6,803 nucleotides of DNA, taken from Sphingomonadales bacterium UBA7473 (lineage in GTDB: Bacteria; Pseudomonadota; Alphaproteobacteria; Sphingomonadales; Sphingomonadaceae). Positions 1-6,116 of the stretch are shown piece after piece (within the stretch, counting starts at the first letter, position 1; each line of letters starts with the position of its first letter). The stretch is from the NCBI GenBank assembly GCA_002478575.1, contig DLOX01000118.1:1-6803 (forward strand). Reading direction: 5' to 3'. The translations under genes were made by a program, and so were the position numbers. Below the pieces are notes generated by a model that saw only the letters and a list, made by a program, of their open reading frames with translations, searched no databases and was not told the DNA's origin.

Positions 1-29
1 TGCGCGAGAAAAGCCGTGAAATTTGTCAT
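1..29 (-). CDS. N-terminus of an unidentified gene running off the left edge
   Basis: Reading the minus strand, an ATG at 29-27 opens a frame that stays open to the window edge and encodes MTNFTAFLA. The case for a real start is the expression signals. A perfect GGAGG (complement of 39-43) lies 9 nt upstream, and a TATAAT box lies a further 12 nt upstream, inside a long palindrome at 59-94. Nine residues are too few to name a family. Its control region is operator-like, so the gene could be a self-regulating repressor or the target of one, such as an exporter or enzyme. That is inference; only the start signals are seen. Confidence 0.55.
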
Positions 30-54
30 CTTCGATTGCCTCCTGTGAGGCAGG

Positions 55-81
55 ATTATACCCGGATGAAATTAGAGTCAA
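55..81 (-). promoter_or_regulatory. Sigma70-like promoter for the left-edge gene
   Basis: On the minus strand TTGACT (81-76, 5 of 6 to the -35 consensus) is followed after 15 nt by TATAAT (60-55, perfect -10). The 15-nt spacer is shorter than the usual 16-18. A start of transcription near position 48 would give a leader of about 20 nt that just contains the GGAGG at 43-39. The promoter lies almost wholly inside the near-palindrome at 59-94, so a protein bound there would block polymerase. On the plus strand AATAAT at 94-99 could be a divergent -10, but no matching gene is seen downstream. Confidence 0.5.
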
Positions 82-96
82 TTACATCCGGGTAAT
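57..96. promoter_or_regulatory. Long near-palindromic operator over a promoter
   Basis: Positions 59-68 (TACCCGGATG) and 85-94 (CATCCGGGTA) are perfect 10-bp inverted arms. After one mismatch (69/84) the pairing continues with AATT at 70-73 and 80-83 around a 6-nt centre. Each arm belongs to a smaller palindrome: 81-96 reads ATTAC-N6-GTAAT with CCGG at its centre, and the mirror copy at 57-72 is a degraded version. Two back-to-back dyads about 24 bp apart, covering the -35 and -10, are what a TetR-type or similar dimeric repressor site looks like. The regulator is not identified here. Confidence 0.5.
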
Positions 97-281
97 AATA
101 TCCTTGCGCTCAATCAGTGTCGGTTCAGGGGTCGCTTCCAGCATGTCGGGAATTTACCGCTTAGAAGGCAAAGCCGCCATCCGGCTTCAGCGATCGCGCG
201 CCGACCCGGACCATGACTTCTGATCGCTGTGAACCTGCTGTTTTCATTTGCCTCCAACGTCGTCTCGTCTAACCTGATGTC

Positions 282-599
282 ATGCTGTGGAACTCAAGAT
301 CAGAGTTGGAAGCGCAAGGGCCACCGACCAGGAAGGACAAGTTCTGGGCAATCGTGGTAACTCCCCTCCTGATCGCTCAGATTGCAAGCATGATCAGGCG
401 GATCGTGGTCGCCTTGCAAGGTGAGCCATTTCAAATTTCGATCTTTATTCCTATCGAGGTGACTAGGTCCGGATCGTCATGGCAGTTCGCGGCAGTGATT
501 GCCTTCTATGCAGTGCTGATCGTGTTCCTGACGATCATTTTGTGGGCATGCGCACTGCAATTGCAGCGTTGGGTGTTCTGGCGCCGCCGCTCCAAATGA
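282..599 (+). CDS. Small two-helix membrane protein, function unknown
   Basis: The 105-residue product is not one I recognise. A polar N-terminus (1-20) leads to a hydrophobic stretch at about 21-37, then a segment at 41-60 that could be a re-entrant or extracytoplasmic strand region. A clear transmembrane helix follows at about 68-92. The C-terminus is strongly basic (RWVFWRRRSK), so by the positive-inside rule the tail should be cytoplasmic. The start at 282 is the first ATG, but it has no good Shine-Dalgarno, so the true start may differ. The gene stands alone on the plus strand, with 219 bases between it and the next start. The hydrophobic pattern supports a real protein; no catalytic motif is visible. 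Confidence 0.5.
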   Translation: MLWNSRSELEAQGPPTRKDKFWAIVVTPLLIAQIASMIRRIVVALQGEPFQISIFIPIEVTRSGSSWQFAAVIAFYAVLIVFLTIILWACALQLQRWVFWRRRSK

Positions 600-818
600 T
601 AGGCATCGGGTTGGAAGCCGAATGGCAGAAAATTGCGTCGATCTGAAAAGTCTCGCCATTCTGGACCCGACCATTCAGCTGCCCCTACCGTCACCTGGGA
701 GATTGTTTTGAAACACTCAGCGCCAGACCCCGGCATCAAACGCGAGGGCCTGAAGCGCTTCGCTCGCCCGATCCTTGCCCCGTTTGCGGAGAACCAAACC
801 GGGCCGAGAATGTGCCAA

Positions 819-1850
819 ATGGACTCGGTTCGCAGCCTTGTTTCGAGCCTACTGCTTGCGGTCTGCGGTGCAGCCATCAGTGGAGCTTGCGCTGCGCAGC
901 CGCCCACATCAGCGGAGGCGGAAACCGCGCCTGCGCCAAGCGGTAGGAAAACCGTGCGTCCCGGCCCTTGGACGCCGCCCGTTGGGCTGGTCCAGACCCC
1001 GCTTTGGCCGGGCGAGGCGCCCGATATGGAGAACGTAGACCTTCCACCCGAAAGCGTGTTGGTCAACCCAACCCCTCAAGCCCTGTTCAGCACCACTTCC
1101 GAAGCGGCGCTCGATGTTACCGTGCCGACGATGACGGTCATCCCTGCGCGCGGCAAGCCGAACGGTGCGGCGATCCTTGTCTTTCCCGGCGGTGGCTTCA
1201 AGGCGGTCGTCCTGACTTTGCAGGGAACCGAGATCTGCGACTGGGTCACCGAACAGGGCATGGCCTGCATTCTCGTAAAGTATCGCGTGCCCCGGACAGC
1301 CCACCACTACGATGCGTCATGCGACTGCGGGGTCGAGCCCGACAGGCCCCGCGCCTTGCAGGATGCCCAGCGTGCCATCCGATTGGTCAGATCGCGCTCT
1401 CAGGAACTGGGCATCGATCCTGGCCGGATCGGCGTTATGGGCTTTTCCGCCGGTGGCTATCTGGCCGTGCAGACAAGCAACATCTTCGAGCCGGCCTACA
1501 GCCCGGTTGACGCGGTCGACGCCGTCAGCAGCCGGCCCGACTTCGCCATTTCCTTCTATCCGGGACACTTGTGCCGTCCTGGAGACAAGCTCCCGGCCAA
1601 TCTCAACGTGACGTCGAACACAAGTCCCACCTTCCTGATCGCGGCATGGGATGACGATGTGAACCCGATCTGCAACAGCACTCTCTATGCCCGGGCACTC
1701 GACGCTGCCGGCGTCCCTGCAGAGGTGCACTTCTTCGCGAAGGGCGGCCATGCCTTTGCGCGGCGGACGCCCGAGGCGCGTCATGCGATCTGGCCCGAAC
1801 TGGTCCGGGGCTGGCTCACCGAGCGGGGGATTATCGGCGAGCAGCCCTGA
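819..1850 (+). CDS. Secreted alpha/beta hydrolase (esterase-like, BD-FAE/Aes type)
   Basis: This is probably an exported carboxylester hydrolase of the alpha/beta fold. Numbering from the ATG at 819 (343 aa), residues 1-25 are a signal peptide with a likely cleavage at ACA-AQ; a lipoprotein reading at Cys24 is weaker because the -3 residue is Ser. Family features follow: WPGEAPD at 63-69, the oxyanion motif FPGGGF around 123-126, the nucleophile elbow GFSAGG with Ser210, Asp278 in the DDDVNP loop and His311 in GGHAF. LQDAQRAIRLVR before the nucleophile is typical of proteins often annotated as acetyl-xylan esterase or 'xylanase-like' hydrolases. The frame stays open upstream to 633. ATG 810 is equally possible, and a TTG at 708 has a better GGGAG, but only 810 or 819 places the signal peptide at the N-terminus. 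The substrate is unknown. Confidence 0.85.
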   Translation: MDSVRSLVSSLLLAVCGAAISGACAAQPPTSAEAETAPAPSGRKTVRPGPWTPPVGLVQTPLWPGEAPDMENVDLPPESVLVNPTPQALFSTTSEAALDVTVPTMTVIPARGKPNGAAILVFPGGGFKAVVLTLQGTEICDWVTEQGMACILVKYRVPRTAHHYDASCDCGVEPDRPRALQDAQRAIRLVRSRSQELGIDPGRIGVMGFSAGGYLAVQTSNIFEPAYSPVDAVDAVSSRPDFAISFYPGHLCRPGDKLPANLNVTSNTSPTFLIAAWDDDVNPICNSTLYARALDAAGVPAEVHFFAKGGHAFARRTPEARHAIWPELVRGWLTERGIIGEQP

Positions 1851-1903
1851 GAGCTTGATTGGTCGAACTCGCGGTCAGTTAATCGCTGCCGAACATATTG
1901 TCG

Positions 1904-2761
1904 TCAGGCAGTGATGCCGCCGAACGGAACGATCTTGTTGTCTGCGTCATGGGCAATATCGGCACGGCCGAGATAGGGTATGCCAGCGCGGGCACACCAT
2001 TGCGCGGCGATCTCTTCCTCGGTCAGCGCGAATTCGGGTTCATTGGGAATGGTCTGAGTGCATCGCCCCAGACGCAGTCCCGAAATCTCCCTCGCCAATC
2101 GGGTATCGGACAGGTGAGCAAAGCACCGATCGATCCGATACATCTGCTCCGCTACTTCTTCGACCAACAGCTCATGGCCTGCAATCGCTGGCTCCAGCGA
2201 GGTGCCGATCAGATGGCAAAGCACGGTCAGGTTGAACGCTGCGACCTTGCGTCCCGGGATGAGGCCCGGCTCCAGGGTTTCCGGTGACCGCTCCACTAAC
2301 CAGCGTAGGGCGCGGGTGACCGCAGCTATCCCGTTCGGGCGGTAGAGATCATGCACCACGGGCCCATGCGCAAGCAGCGGCGCGCCTCGGTTGTATAGCC
2401 CGGCCATCAGGACACCAAGGTCGCTATAGCCGAGATAGGGCTTGGCAAGCGCCTCCGGCTTCAGAGCGGCCAGGATCGCGGGGGCAACGCGCATCGTTCC
2501 ATAGCCCCCGCGACCGAACCAGATCGCGTCGATATCGGGTGAATTGGCGAATTCGATGATCGCAGCGGCGCGATCGGCGTCCCCTCCTGCGAAATGTCCG
2601 GCTGATAGAAAGCAGTGGGGATGAAACCTGACCTCCACCCGATCGCCATAAAGGTCAGCCGCAATCTGCCGGATCGGGTCCACAATCTTGGGGTCGACTG
2701 GCGCCGCCGGTGCCACGACGCCGATCACAAAAGTTGAACCAGTCAAATTGACGCCCTCCAT
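1904..2761 (-). CDS. ldcA: LD-carboxypeptidase, peptidase family S66 (LdcA-like)
   Basis: S66 enzymes remove the terminal D-Ala from tetrapeptides during peptidoglycan recycling (muramoyltetrapeptide carboxypeptidase). The 285-residue product shows the family layout: IGVVAPAAP near the N-terminus, FGRGGYG at 83-88, the nucleophile Ser113 in GYSDLG, Glu201 in LLVEEVAEQMYRIDR, and His271 in the C-terminal AHDADNKIVPFG block. This is the Ser-Glu-His triad known for LdcA. The usual GGNL before the second domain is AAFNL (174-178) here. No signal peptide is seen, so it acts in the cytoplasm. The ATG at 2761 lacks a good ribosome site, but its second codon region contains GGAGG (complement of 2755-2759) 8 nt before a TTG at 2746. 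Starting there gives a length and N-terminus closer to the family. Convergent with the hydrolase on the left, 53 bases apart. Confidence 0.9.
   Translation of the reverse strand: MEGVNLTGSTFVIGVVAPAAPVDPKIVDPIRQIAADLYGDRVEVRFHPHCFLSAGHFAGGDADRAAAIIEFANSPDIDAIWFGRGGYGTMRVAPAILAALKPEALAKPYLGYSDLGVLMAGLYNRGAPLLAHGPVVHDLYRPNGIAAVTRALRWLVERSPETLEPGLIPGRKVAAFNLTVLCHLIGTSLEPAIAGHELLVEEVAEQMYRIDRCFAHLSDTRLAREISGLRLGRCTQTIPNEPEFALTEEEIAAQWCARAGIPYLGRADIAHDADNKIVPFGGITA
2755..2759 (-). promoter_or_regulatory. Shine-Dalgarno favouring a TTG start for ldcA
   Basis: GGAGG on the minus strand lies 8 nt before the TTG whose first base is 2746. It also sits inside codons 1-3 of the frame opened by the ATG at 2761. 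The ideal spacing suggests translation starts at 2746 with MTGSTFVIGVVAP, five residues shorter. Confidence 0.45.
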
Positions 2762-2833
2762 CGGCCAAGCGACCTTTAGATTGCCACCTTCGGATCACCC
2801 GCGCGACTGGTGGTCACGGTCCAGACAGCAAGA

Positions 2834-3061
2834 TTATCTGGAACCGGGAAGCCGGGGATCGCTGGCGTCGACGCACTCGCCGCGAACGCCTGCGACACCG
2901 AATGCGCCGCCTATGTTGATGGTTTCGATTTCCATAAACCTCTGACCGAGTTTTTCGCACTCAGCGATTGCAACCTCTCTACTTTTGCCTTGCGTGTAAG
3001 TCGCGCATCCCGTGAGCACAAAAAGCAAGCCTGCACAGAGGAATTTCAACCAAACCTGCAT
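2834..3061 (-). CDS. Small outer-membrane lipoprotein, function unknown
   Basis: The 75-residue product opens with a short charged start, a hydrophobic run and the lipobox LTGC, so Cys19 should be lipidated by Lgt and cleaved by LspA. Ala at +2 predicts sorting to the outer membrane by Lol. The mature part of about 57 residues holds Cys35 and Cys63, which could form a disulfide, and a Gly-rich GGAFGVAGVRGE stretch. I know no named family for it. An AAGGA lies about 10 nt upstream of the ATG and supports this start. It lies 73 bases before ldcA on the same strand, so the two could be co-transcribed. Confidence 0.7.
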   Translation of the reverse strand: MQVWLKFLCAGLLFVLTGCATYTQGKSREVAIAECEKLGQRFMEIETINIGGAFGVAGVRGECVDASDPRLPGSR

Positions 3062-3147
3062 GAGATTTTTTCCTTGAACTCAAATCGTCCGAGAAAGGTG
3101 AAAACAAAGATCGAAATCTGAAGGAAAGCAAACGTTTTGTGTGGGAA

Positions 3148-3205
3148 GGCAGGGCAATTTGCGAACTTCATCCTTCGGCGAGAACCCCGTTGATTCTGCC
3201 CTGCC
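3148..3205. repeat. 9-bp inverted repeat with a 40-nt centre between gdpD-type gene and lipoprotein gene
   Basis: GGCAGGGCA at 3148-3156 and TGCCCTGCC at 3197-3205 are perfect inverse copies. The element begins 10 bases past the stop of the phosphodiesterase gene on the minus strand. No run of T follows the stem on either strand, so it is not a standard intrinsic terminator. It could be an mRNA 3'-end stabiliser, a remnant of a small mobile element or a chance pair. Confidence 0.35.
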
Positions 3206-3214
3206 ACTATGGGC

Positions 3215-4207
3215 CTAAGCTCCCCCTGCTGCTGCCTTTTCTTTCCACACTGGCCCCACCTGCTCAATAGCGTCAGTCCAGATCAACCCGTTGAAGCCGG
3301 TCGGAATAGCATCGAGATCGTCAGGGTCTGTGATGCCGGGTGCACCATTTTCGTTTTCGATGTTTCCAAGGAAGACCACGGTCGTGTTGGATTGGCGCAT
3401 CCGGTCTAGGAACCGGTTGGGCCATCCCCATACCAGATGCCTGTAGTTGATCGGCACCCCGATCACGCTTCCGACGCAAGAGGCCGGCAATGCCGTGCTC
3501 CATCCAACCTTCATGTAATCAAGGGTGCAGGTTTTCATCTCTGCCTTGGAGAAAGCAAAGCCGGTCGGGTTGATCGCTTTCCAGCGTCCGACGGGTTTGT
3601 CGTGGCCATAGACCATGATCTTGTCATCGATCATGATTCCATGCCGATCAAGATAGGCGTGCAAAAGGTCCGCTTCCCGTATCCATCGGCTTTTGAAGTT
3701 GATCAGGAAGCGTTGCTCGGGAAAGGCCTTCAGGACTTCGGCCAACGACGGCATCATGCCCTTTCCCTTACCGCGGAATGGGAAGGTCTTGCCGCCATCG
3801 GCAGTGTATCCATAGCCCACGTCGAGCGACTTGAGATATTCCAGCGACTGCTCACGCGTGACGCCGCTCCCTTCGGTCCGGCAATCGATCGTCCAATCGT
3901 GGAAGGCCACAAACTCGTTGTCGGAAGTCGGGTGAATATCAATTTCAAGGATGTCGGCGCCTGCACGAAAGCTGGCGGCAATCGATGGCAAGGTGTTCTC
4001 GATGTAAGGGTTCGTCGGGGGCAACATGCGGTTGGCGGTGCAGGTGTCTTTGTCGATCCCAGCCCGGTCATAAAGCTGATGGATGCCCCTGTGGGCCATC
4101 AACCGCGCTTTGCCCTGAGGCTGAGGCGCAAGCCACGATGCATTTGCGAAATAGACCGCGCCGACCACCATGAGCGCTGCAAGAAGAAATGCGCGACGTC
4201 GATTCAT
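3215..4207 (-). CDS. Exported glycerophosphodiester phosphodiesterase (GDPD family)
   Basis: GDPD enzymes split glycerophosphodiesters from phospholipid turnover into sn-glycerol 3-phosphate and an alcohol. The 330-residue product has the TIM-barrel signatures in order: MAHRG with His39-Arg40, ENTLPS with Glu70-Asn71, EIDIHPT with the metal ligands Glu88 and Asp90, and FHDWTIDCR with His103-Asp104. His39 and His103 match the known acid/base pair. The C-terminal strand GLIWTDAIE is the family's last core strand. Residues 1-23 form an export signal ending at a possible ANA-S cleavage site. Its start NRRRAFLL resembles a twin-arginine motif, so Tat export is possible, otherwise Sec or an uncleaved anchor. 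An insert of about 20 residues before ENT carries Cys56. The ATG at 4207 has no strong Shine-Dalgarno. The gene stands apart from the CPBP gene by 66 bases. Confidence 0.9.
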   Translation of the reverse strand: MNRRRAFLLAALMVVGAVYFANASWLAPQPQGKARLMAHRGIHQLYDRAGIDKDTCTANRMLPPTNPYIENTLPSIAASFRAGADILEIDIHPTSDNEFVAFHDWTIDCRTEGSGVTREQSLEYLKSLDVGYGYTADGGKTFPFRGKGKGMMPSLAEVLKAFPEQRFLINFKSRWIREADLLHAYLDRHGIMIDDKIMVYGHDKPVGRWKAINPTGFAFSKAEMKTCTLDYMKVGWSTALPASCVGSVIGVPINYRHLVWGWPNRFLDRMRQSNTTVVFLGNIENENGAPGITDPDDLDAIPTGFNGLIWTDAIEQVGPVWKEKAAAGGA

Positions 4208-4273
4208 ATGCCGGGGCTCATTCTCAGTTTAATTGACTGTATTTAGGTACATAATGCCGTTGACGAAATGACC

Positions 4274-5119
4274 CTATTTCGAGCCCTTTGCTAATGATGC
4301 CGCGGCGATCAGGCCCGCAGCAGCGAAAAAGAGCACGGCAGCCTCATGCGGCCACGGACTTGCCCAAACACGGGTGTTGAATGCCATTGGGCCAATTGCA
4401 TTGACGATGCCGTGCAGCCAGATGATCGGCACCAAGCTACCCCGGCCGATCAACCATACTCGCGTAAAAAGGAACGAGAGGGCGATCACGCTGACCACAT
4501 ACAGCGGAAGATAGGTCCAGAAGGGGATCCCGTCCCGCCAATCGGAAAACATCGCCATGGGTGGCAGATGCCACAGGGCCCAGATCACCCCGATTATCAG
4601 GGAAGCGCGCAGCTCGCCGCCGCTTTCAAGCAGGCGGGGCAGCAAGTATCCGCGCCAACCGCCTTCCTCTCCGATAGGCCCTGCGCCCATAACCGCTGCA
4701 ACGATACCGTTGAGGATCGCAGCCGGGAAGATCGTTGCATAGAATGCCCATGCAGGTTGTCCGCCGAGTGCGTCGATAAGGGGCTCATACCCCAACAGGA
4801 CCGTCAGCAGCAAAACCGCAAGGGGGAAGGGCAGCAATGCTGCAGCATAGGCTCGCCACCCGCAGCGAAATTTCACGAAGGCACGCGCCCATGCCAGGAA
4901 CTCATCACGGCCGCCTCGCAAGGTCAGGATGGCTGCGGCAAGGCCCGGGCCGAACGAACCGGCCAGAATGACGGCGAAAATGGCTGCTCCTTCAGTGAGC
5001 CGGCCGGGCTTGCCCAGAGCGAACCATCCAGCGATCCAGATTGTCCAACTGATCGCATAGGCCAAACCGACAAAAGCCCACGGGAAGGTTTCGGGATGAT
5101 CAGTCTCAGCTTCGGGCAT
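4274..5119 (-). CDS. CPBP-family intramembrane metalloprotease (CAAX protease/bacteriocin-processing type)
   Basis: This polytopic inner-membrane protein has the three signatures of the CPBP (Abi/CAAX) family. Numbered from a TTG at 5140 they are EEGGWR at 158-163 (EExxxR), WALWHLPP with His191, and WLHGIVNA with His243 and Asn247. In this family the glutamates and histidines form the active site, a glutamate-based intramembrane protease related to Rce1. About eight hydrophobic segments are seen, near 22-42, 52-74, 97-118, 132-152, 180-198, 208-228, 236-255 and 266-284. I chose the ATG at 5119 because AAGGA (5131-5127) precedes it by 7 nt; the TTG at 5140 adds seven unlikely residues. It is the last gene of the padR unit, 48 bases after the HAAS gene. 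A copy of the padR operator covers its ribosome-binding site. The substrate is unknown. Confidence 0.9.
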   Translation of the reverse strand: MPEAETDHPETFPWAFVGLAYAISWTIWIAGWFALGKPGRLTEGAAIFAVILAGSFGPGLAAAILTLRGGRDEFLAWARAFVKFRCGWRAYAAALLPFPLAVLLLTVLLGYEPLIDALGGQPAWAFYATIFPAAILNGIVAAVMGAGPIGEEGGWRGYLLPRLLESGGELRASLIIGVIWALWHLPPMAMFSDWRDGIPFWTYLPLYVVSVIALSFLFTRVWLIGRGSLVPIIWLHGIVNAIGPMAFNTRVWASPWPHEAAVLFFAAAGLIAAASLAKGSK

Positions 5120-5127
5120 TGGTGTAT

Positions 5128-5142
5128 CCTTGTATAGCAAGG
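5128..5142. promoter_or_regulatory. Putative PadR operator 3, over the CPBP ribosome-binding site
   Basis: CCTTG-TATAG-CAAGG has the same arms and 5-bp centre as the two sites at the padR promoter. It lies in the 48-bp gap between the HAAS and CPBP genes and shares bases with the AAGGA at 5127-5131. On the minus strand TTGACC stands 5 bp upstream (5153-5148), just as TTGACC stands 6 bp upstream of site 6100-6114. This suggests a copied promoter-operator block. No well-spaced -10 is evident, so an internal promoter is not proven. Confidence 0.55.
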
Positions 5143-5167
5143 TTTTGGGTCAAATGAGCAGTTTGGC

Positions 5168-5746
5168 TCACAGCAGCCTTTTCAGGCCTTTGGTCAGGAG
5201 AATGTAGATGAAGGCAGCAAGCGCCAGCGCGACGGGTATGGACCACCAACCCAACAGCTCCTCGCCGGCTGCTCTGTGCGATACAAAGCCTGCCGCTATC
5301 CGTCCGTCGGGGTAGCGGAAGAGCCCAACATGCTCATCCCAGAACGGCTTAGCGAGGGCGAGAGCGACGAAGACCGCGATGAACAGGTAGCCGATGGCGA
5401 AGGCAAAGCCCGCCAGCACTCGGCTGCCCCCAGCGAGCAAGGTGTGGATCAACCCCTTGCCGATGGTGATCGGATTGAAGTTCTGCGCGCCCTGCGACAG
5501 GTAGCTTTCAGCCAAGACTGGGCGCAGGATATCCATCGGCTGGCCCAGCTTCGCCAATGCGTCGCGGAGCTGGGCCGGAGTGCTGGCGCGGCCAGCGGCG
5601 AGGCCAAGGCCTTCGAGCAGATGCTGCTCCAGATCATCGCGAAGCTCGCGGCCATCCTCGCCCAATGGTGCAATCAGCTGGTCCAGCTCGGCAAAGTAGG
5701 AATCCCACATCTGGCACGTGGCAGGATCATCGAAACGATGGGTCAA
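5168..5746 (-). CDS. HAAS-domain membrane protein, partner of PadR
   Basis: The 192-residue product has a helical cytoplasmic N-terminal domain (about 13-85) with the pattern seen in HAAS/DUF1700-type proteins. That pattern is YFAELDQLIAPL, then RELRDDLEQHLLEGL, then a helix ending ALAKLGQPMDIL. Transmembrane segments follow near 108-132 and 166-186, with an extracytoplasmic loop between them and a basic tail. Such proteins are habitually encoded next to PadR regulators and are thought to pass envelope or membrane signals; the mechanism is not settled. The start is a TTG at 5746 that overlaps the padR stop as TTGA. GGAGG (complement of 5756-5760) lies 9 nt upstream, so translation is coupled to padR. 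No catalytic motif is present, which suggests a sensor or adaptor rather than an enzyme. Confidence 0.8.
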   Translation of the reverse strand: MTHRFDDPATCQMWDSYFAELDQLIAPLGEDGRELRDDLEQHLLEGLGLAAGRASTPAQLRDALAKLGQPMDILRPVLAESYLSQGAQNFNPITIGKGLIHTLLAGGSRVLAGFAFAIGYLFIAVFVALALAKPFWDEHVGLFRYPDGRIAAGFVSHRAAGEELLGWWSIPVALALAAFIYILLTKGLKRLL

Positions 5747-6108
5747 TTGCGGTGTCCTCCCAGCAGGCCGTCAACGGAGGCAGCCAGCTTCTGCCAGCTC
5801 GGGATCATGGCGGCGAGCAAGGCGCTGCCCTTGTGGGTGAGCGTGTAGTATTTGCGCGGTGCCCCCCCATCTCCGTCGCGCAGCTCGGACTGGATTAAAC
5901 CATCCTTCGAGAGGCGCAGCAGCAAGGGATAAATGGTGCCCTCAGGCACATCGATCGCGGCGCGTTCTGTCAGGCCGGTCACAAGTTCGAAGCCGTAGTG
6001 CTCTCGTCGGCTAAGGGTGAGCAAGATGACGAATTCGAGGATGCCCTTGCGCAACTGGACTTCCCAGCGCGCAACCTGCTCACACAACTCGCTCGATTGC
6101 CTTGTCAT
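5743..6108 (-). CDS. PadR-family transcriptional regulator
   Basis: The 121-residue product is a PadR winged-helix DNA-binding protein. Residues 18-45 (QLRKGILEFVILLTLSRREHYGFELV) form the first helices. VPEGTIYPLLLRLSKDGLI at 54-72 is the recognition-helix region. GGAPRKYYTLTHKG at 81-94 is the wing, and a C-terminal helix (95-115) serves dimerisation. It starts a minus-strand operon with the HAAS and CPBP genes and overlaps the HAAS start by 4 nt. The ATG at 6108-6106 lies within a palindrome and has no Shine-Dalgarno. A -10-like CCTAAT only 8 nt upstream of it suggests a leaderless or near-leaderless message. Internal TTG codons at 6087 and 6054 are possible later starts; the latter would begin right at the conserved RKG block. 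Autorepression is predicted from the two overlapping operators. Confidence 0.92.
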   Translation of the reverse strand: MTRQSSELCEQVARWEVQLRKGILEFVILLTLSRREHYGFELVTGLTERAAIDVPEGTIYPLLLRLSKDGLIQSELRDGDGGAPRKYYTLTHKGSALLAAMIPSWQKLAASVDGLLGGHRN

Positions 6109-6114
6109 GCAAGG
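6100..6114. promoter_or_regulatory. Putative PadR operator 1, over the padR start codon
   Basis: CCTTG-TCATG-CAAGG contains the padR ATG (6108-6106) in its centre. Its arms are identical to those of the sites at 6132-6146 and 5128-5142. Bound protein would cover the expected transcription start and the start codon. Confidence 0.6.
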
Positions 6115-6116
6115 TA

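Noticed and set aside
23..223. A 66-codon plus-strand frame at the left edge.
   Set aside because: It starts with TTG without a ribosome site and runs through the operator palindrome; composition does not look coding.
161..247. A 28-codon minus-strand frame (MKTAGSQRSEV...) preceded by GGAGG.
   Set aside because: The spacing is only 3 nt, the product has no recognisable feature and it ends far from any partner gene.
412..421. CCTTGCAAGG, which resembles the PadR dyad.
   Set aside because: The arms have no 5-bp centre and it lies inside a coding region; probably chance.
633..818. N-terminal extension of the secreted hydrolase from ATG 633 or TTG 708.
   Set aside because: It would put a clear signal peptide inside the protein; the extension shows no family similarity.
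1887..1916. Weak hairpin (CGCTGCC with GGCAGTG) between the convergent hydrolase and ldcA genes as a shared terminator.
   Set aside because: It has one wobble pair, a long loop and no T-run, and part lies in the ldcA coding end.
3437..4246. Long plus-strand open frame opposite the phosphodiesterase gene, and similar long frames opposite the CPBP, HAAS and padR genes.
   Set aside because: They are antisense shadows of genes with clear catalytic or DNA-binding motifs, as expected in GC-rich DNA.
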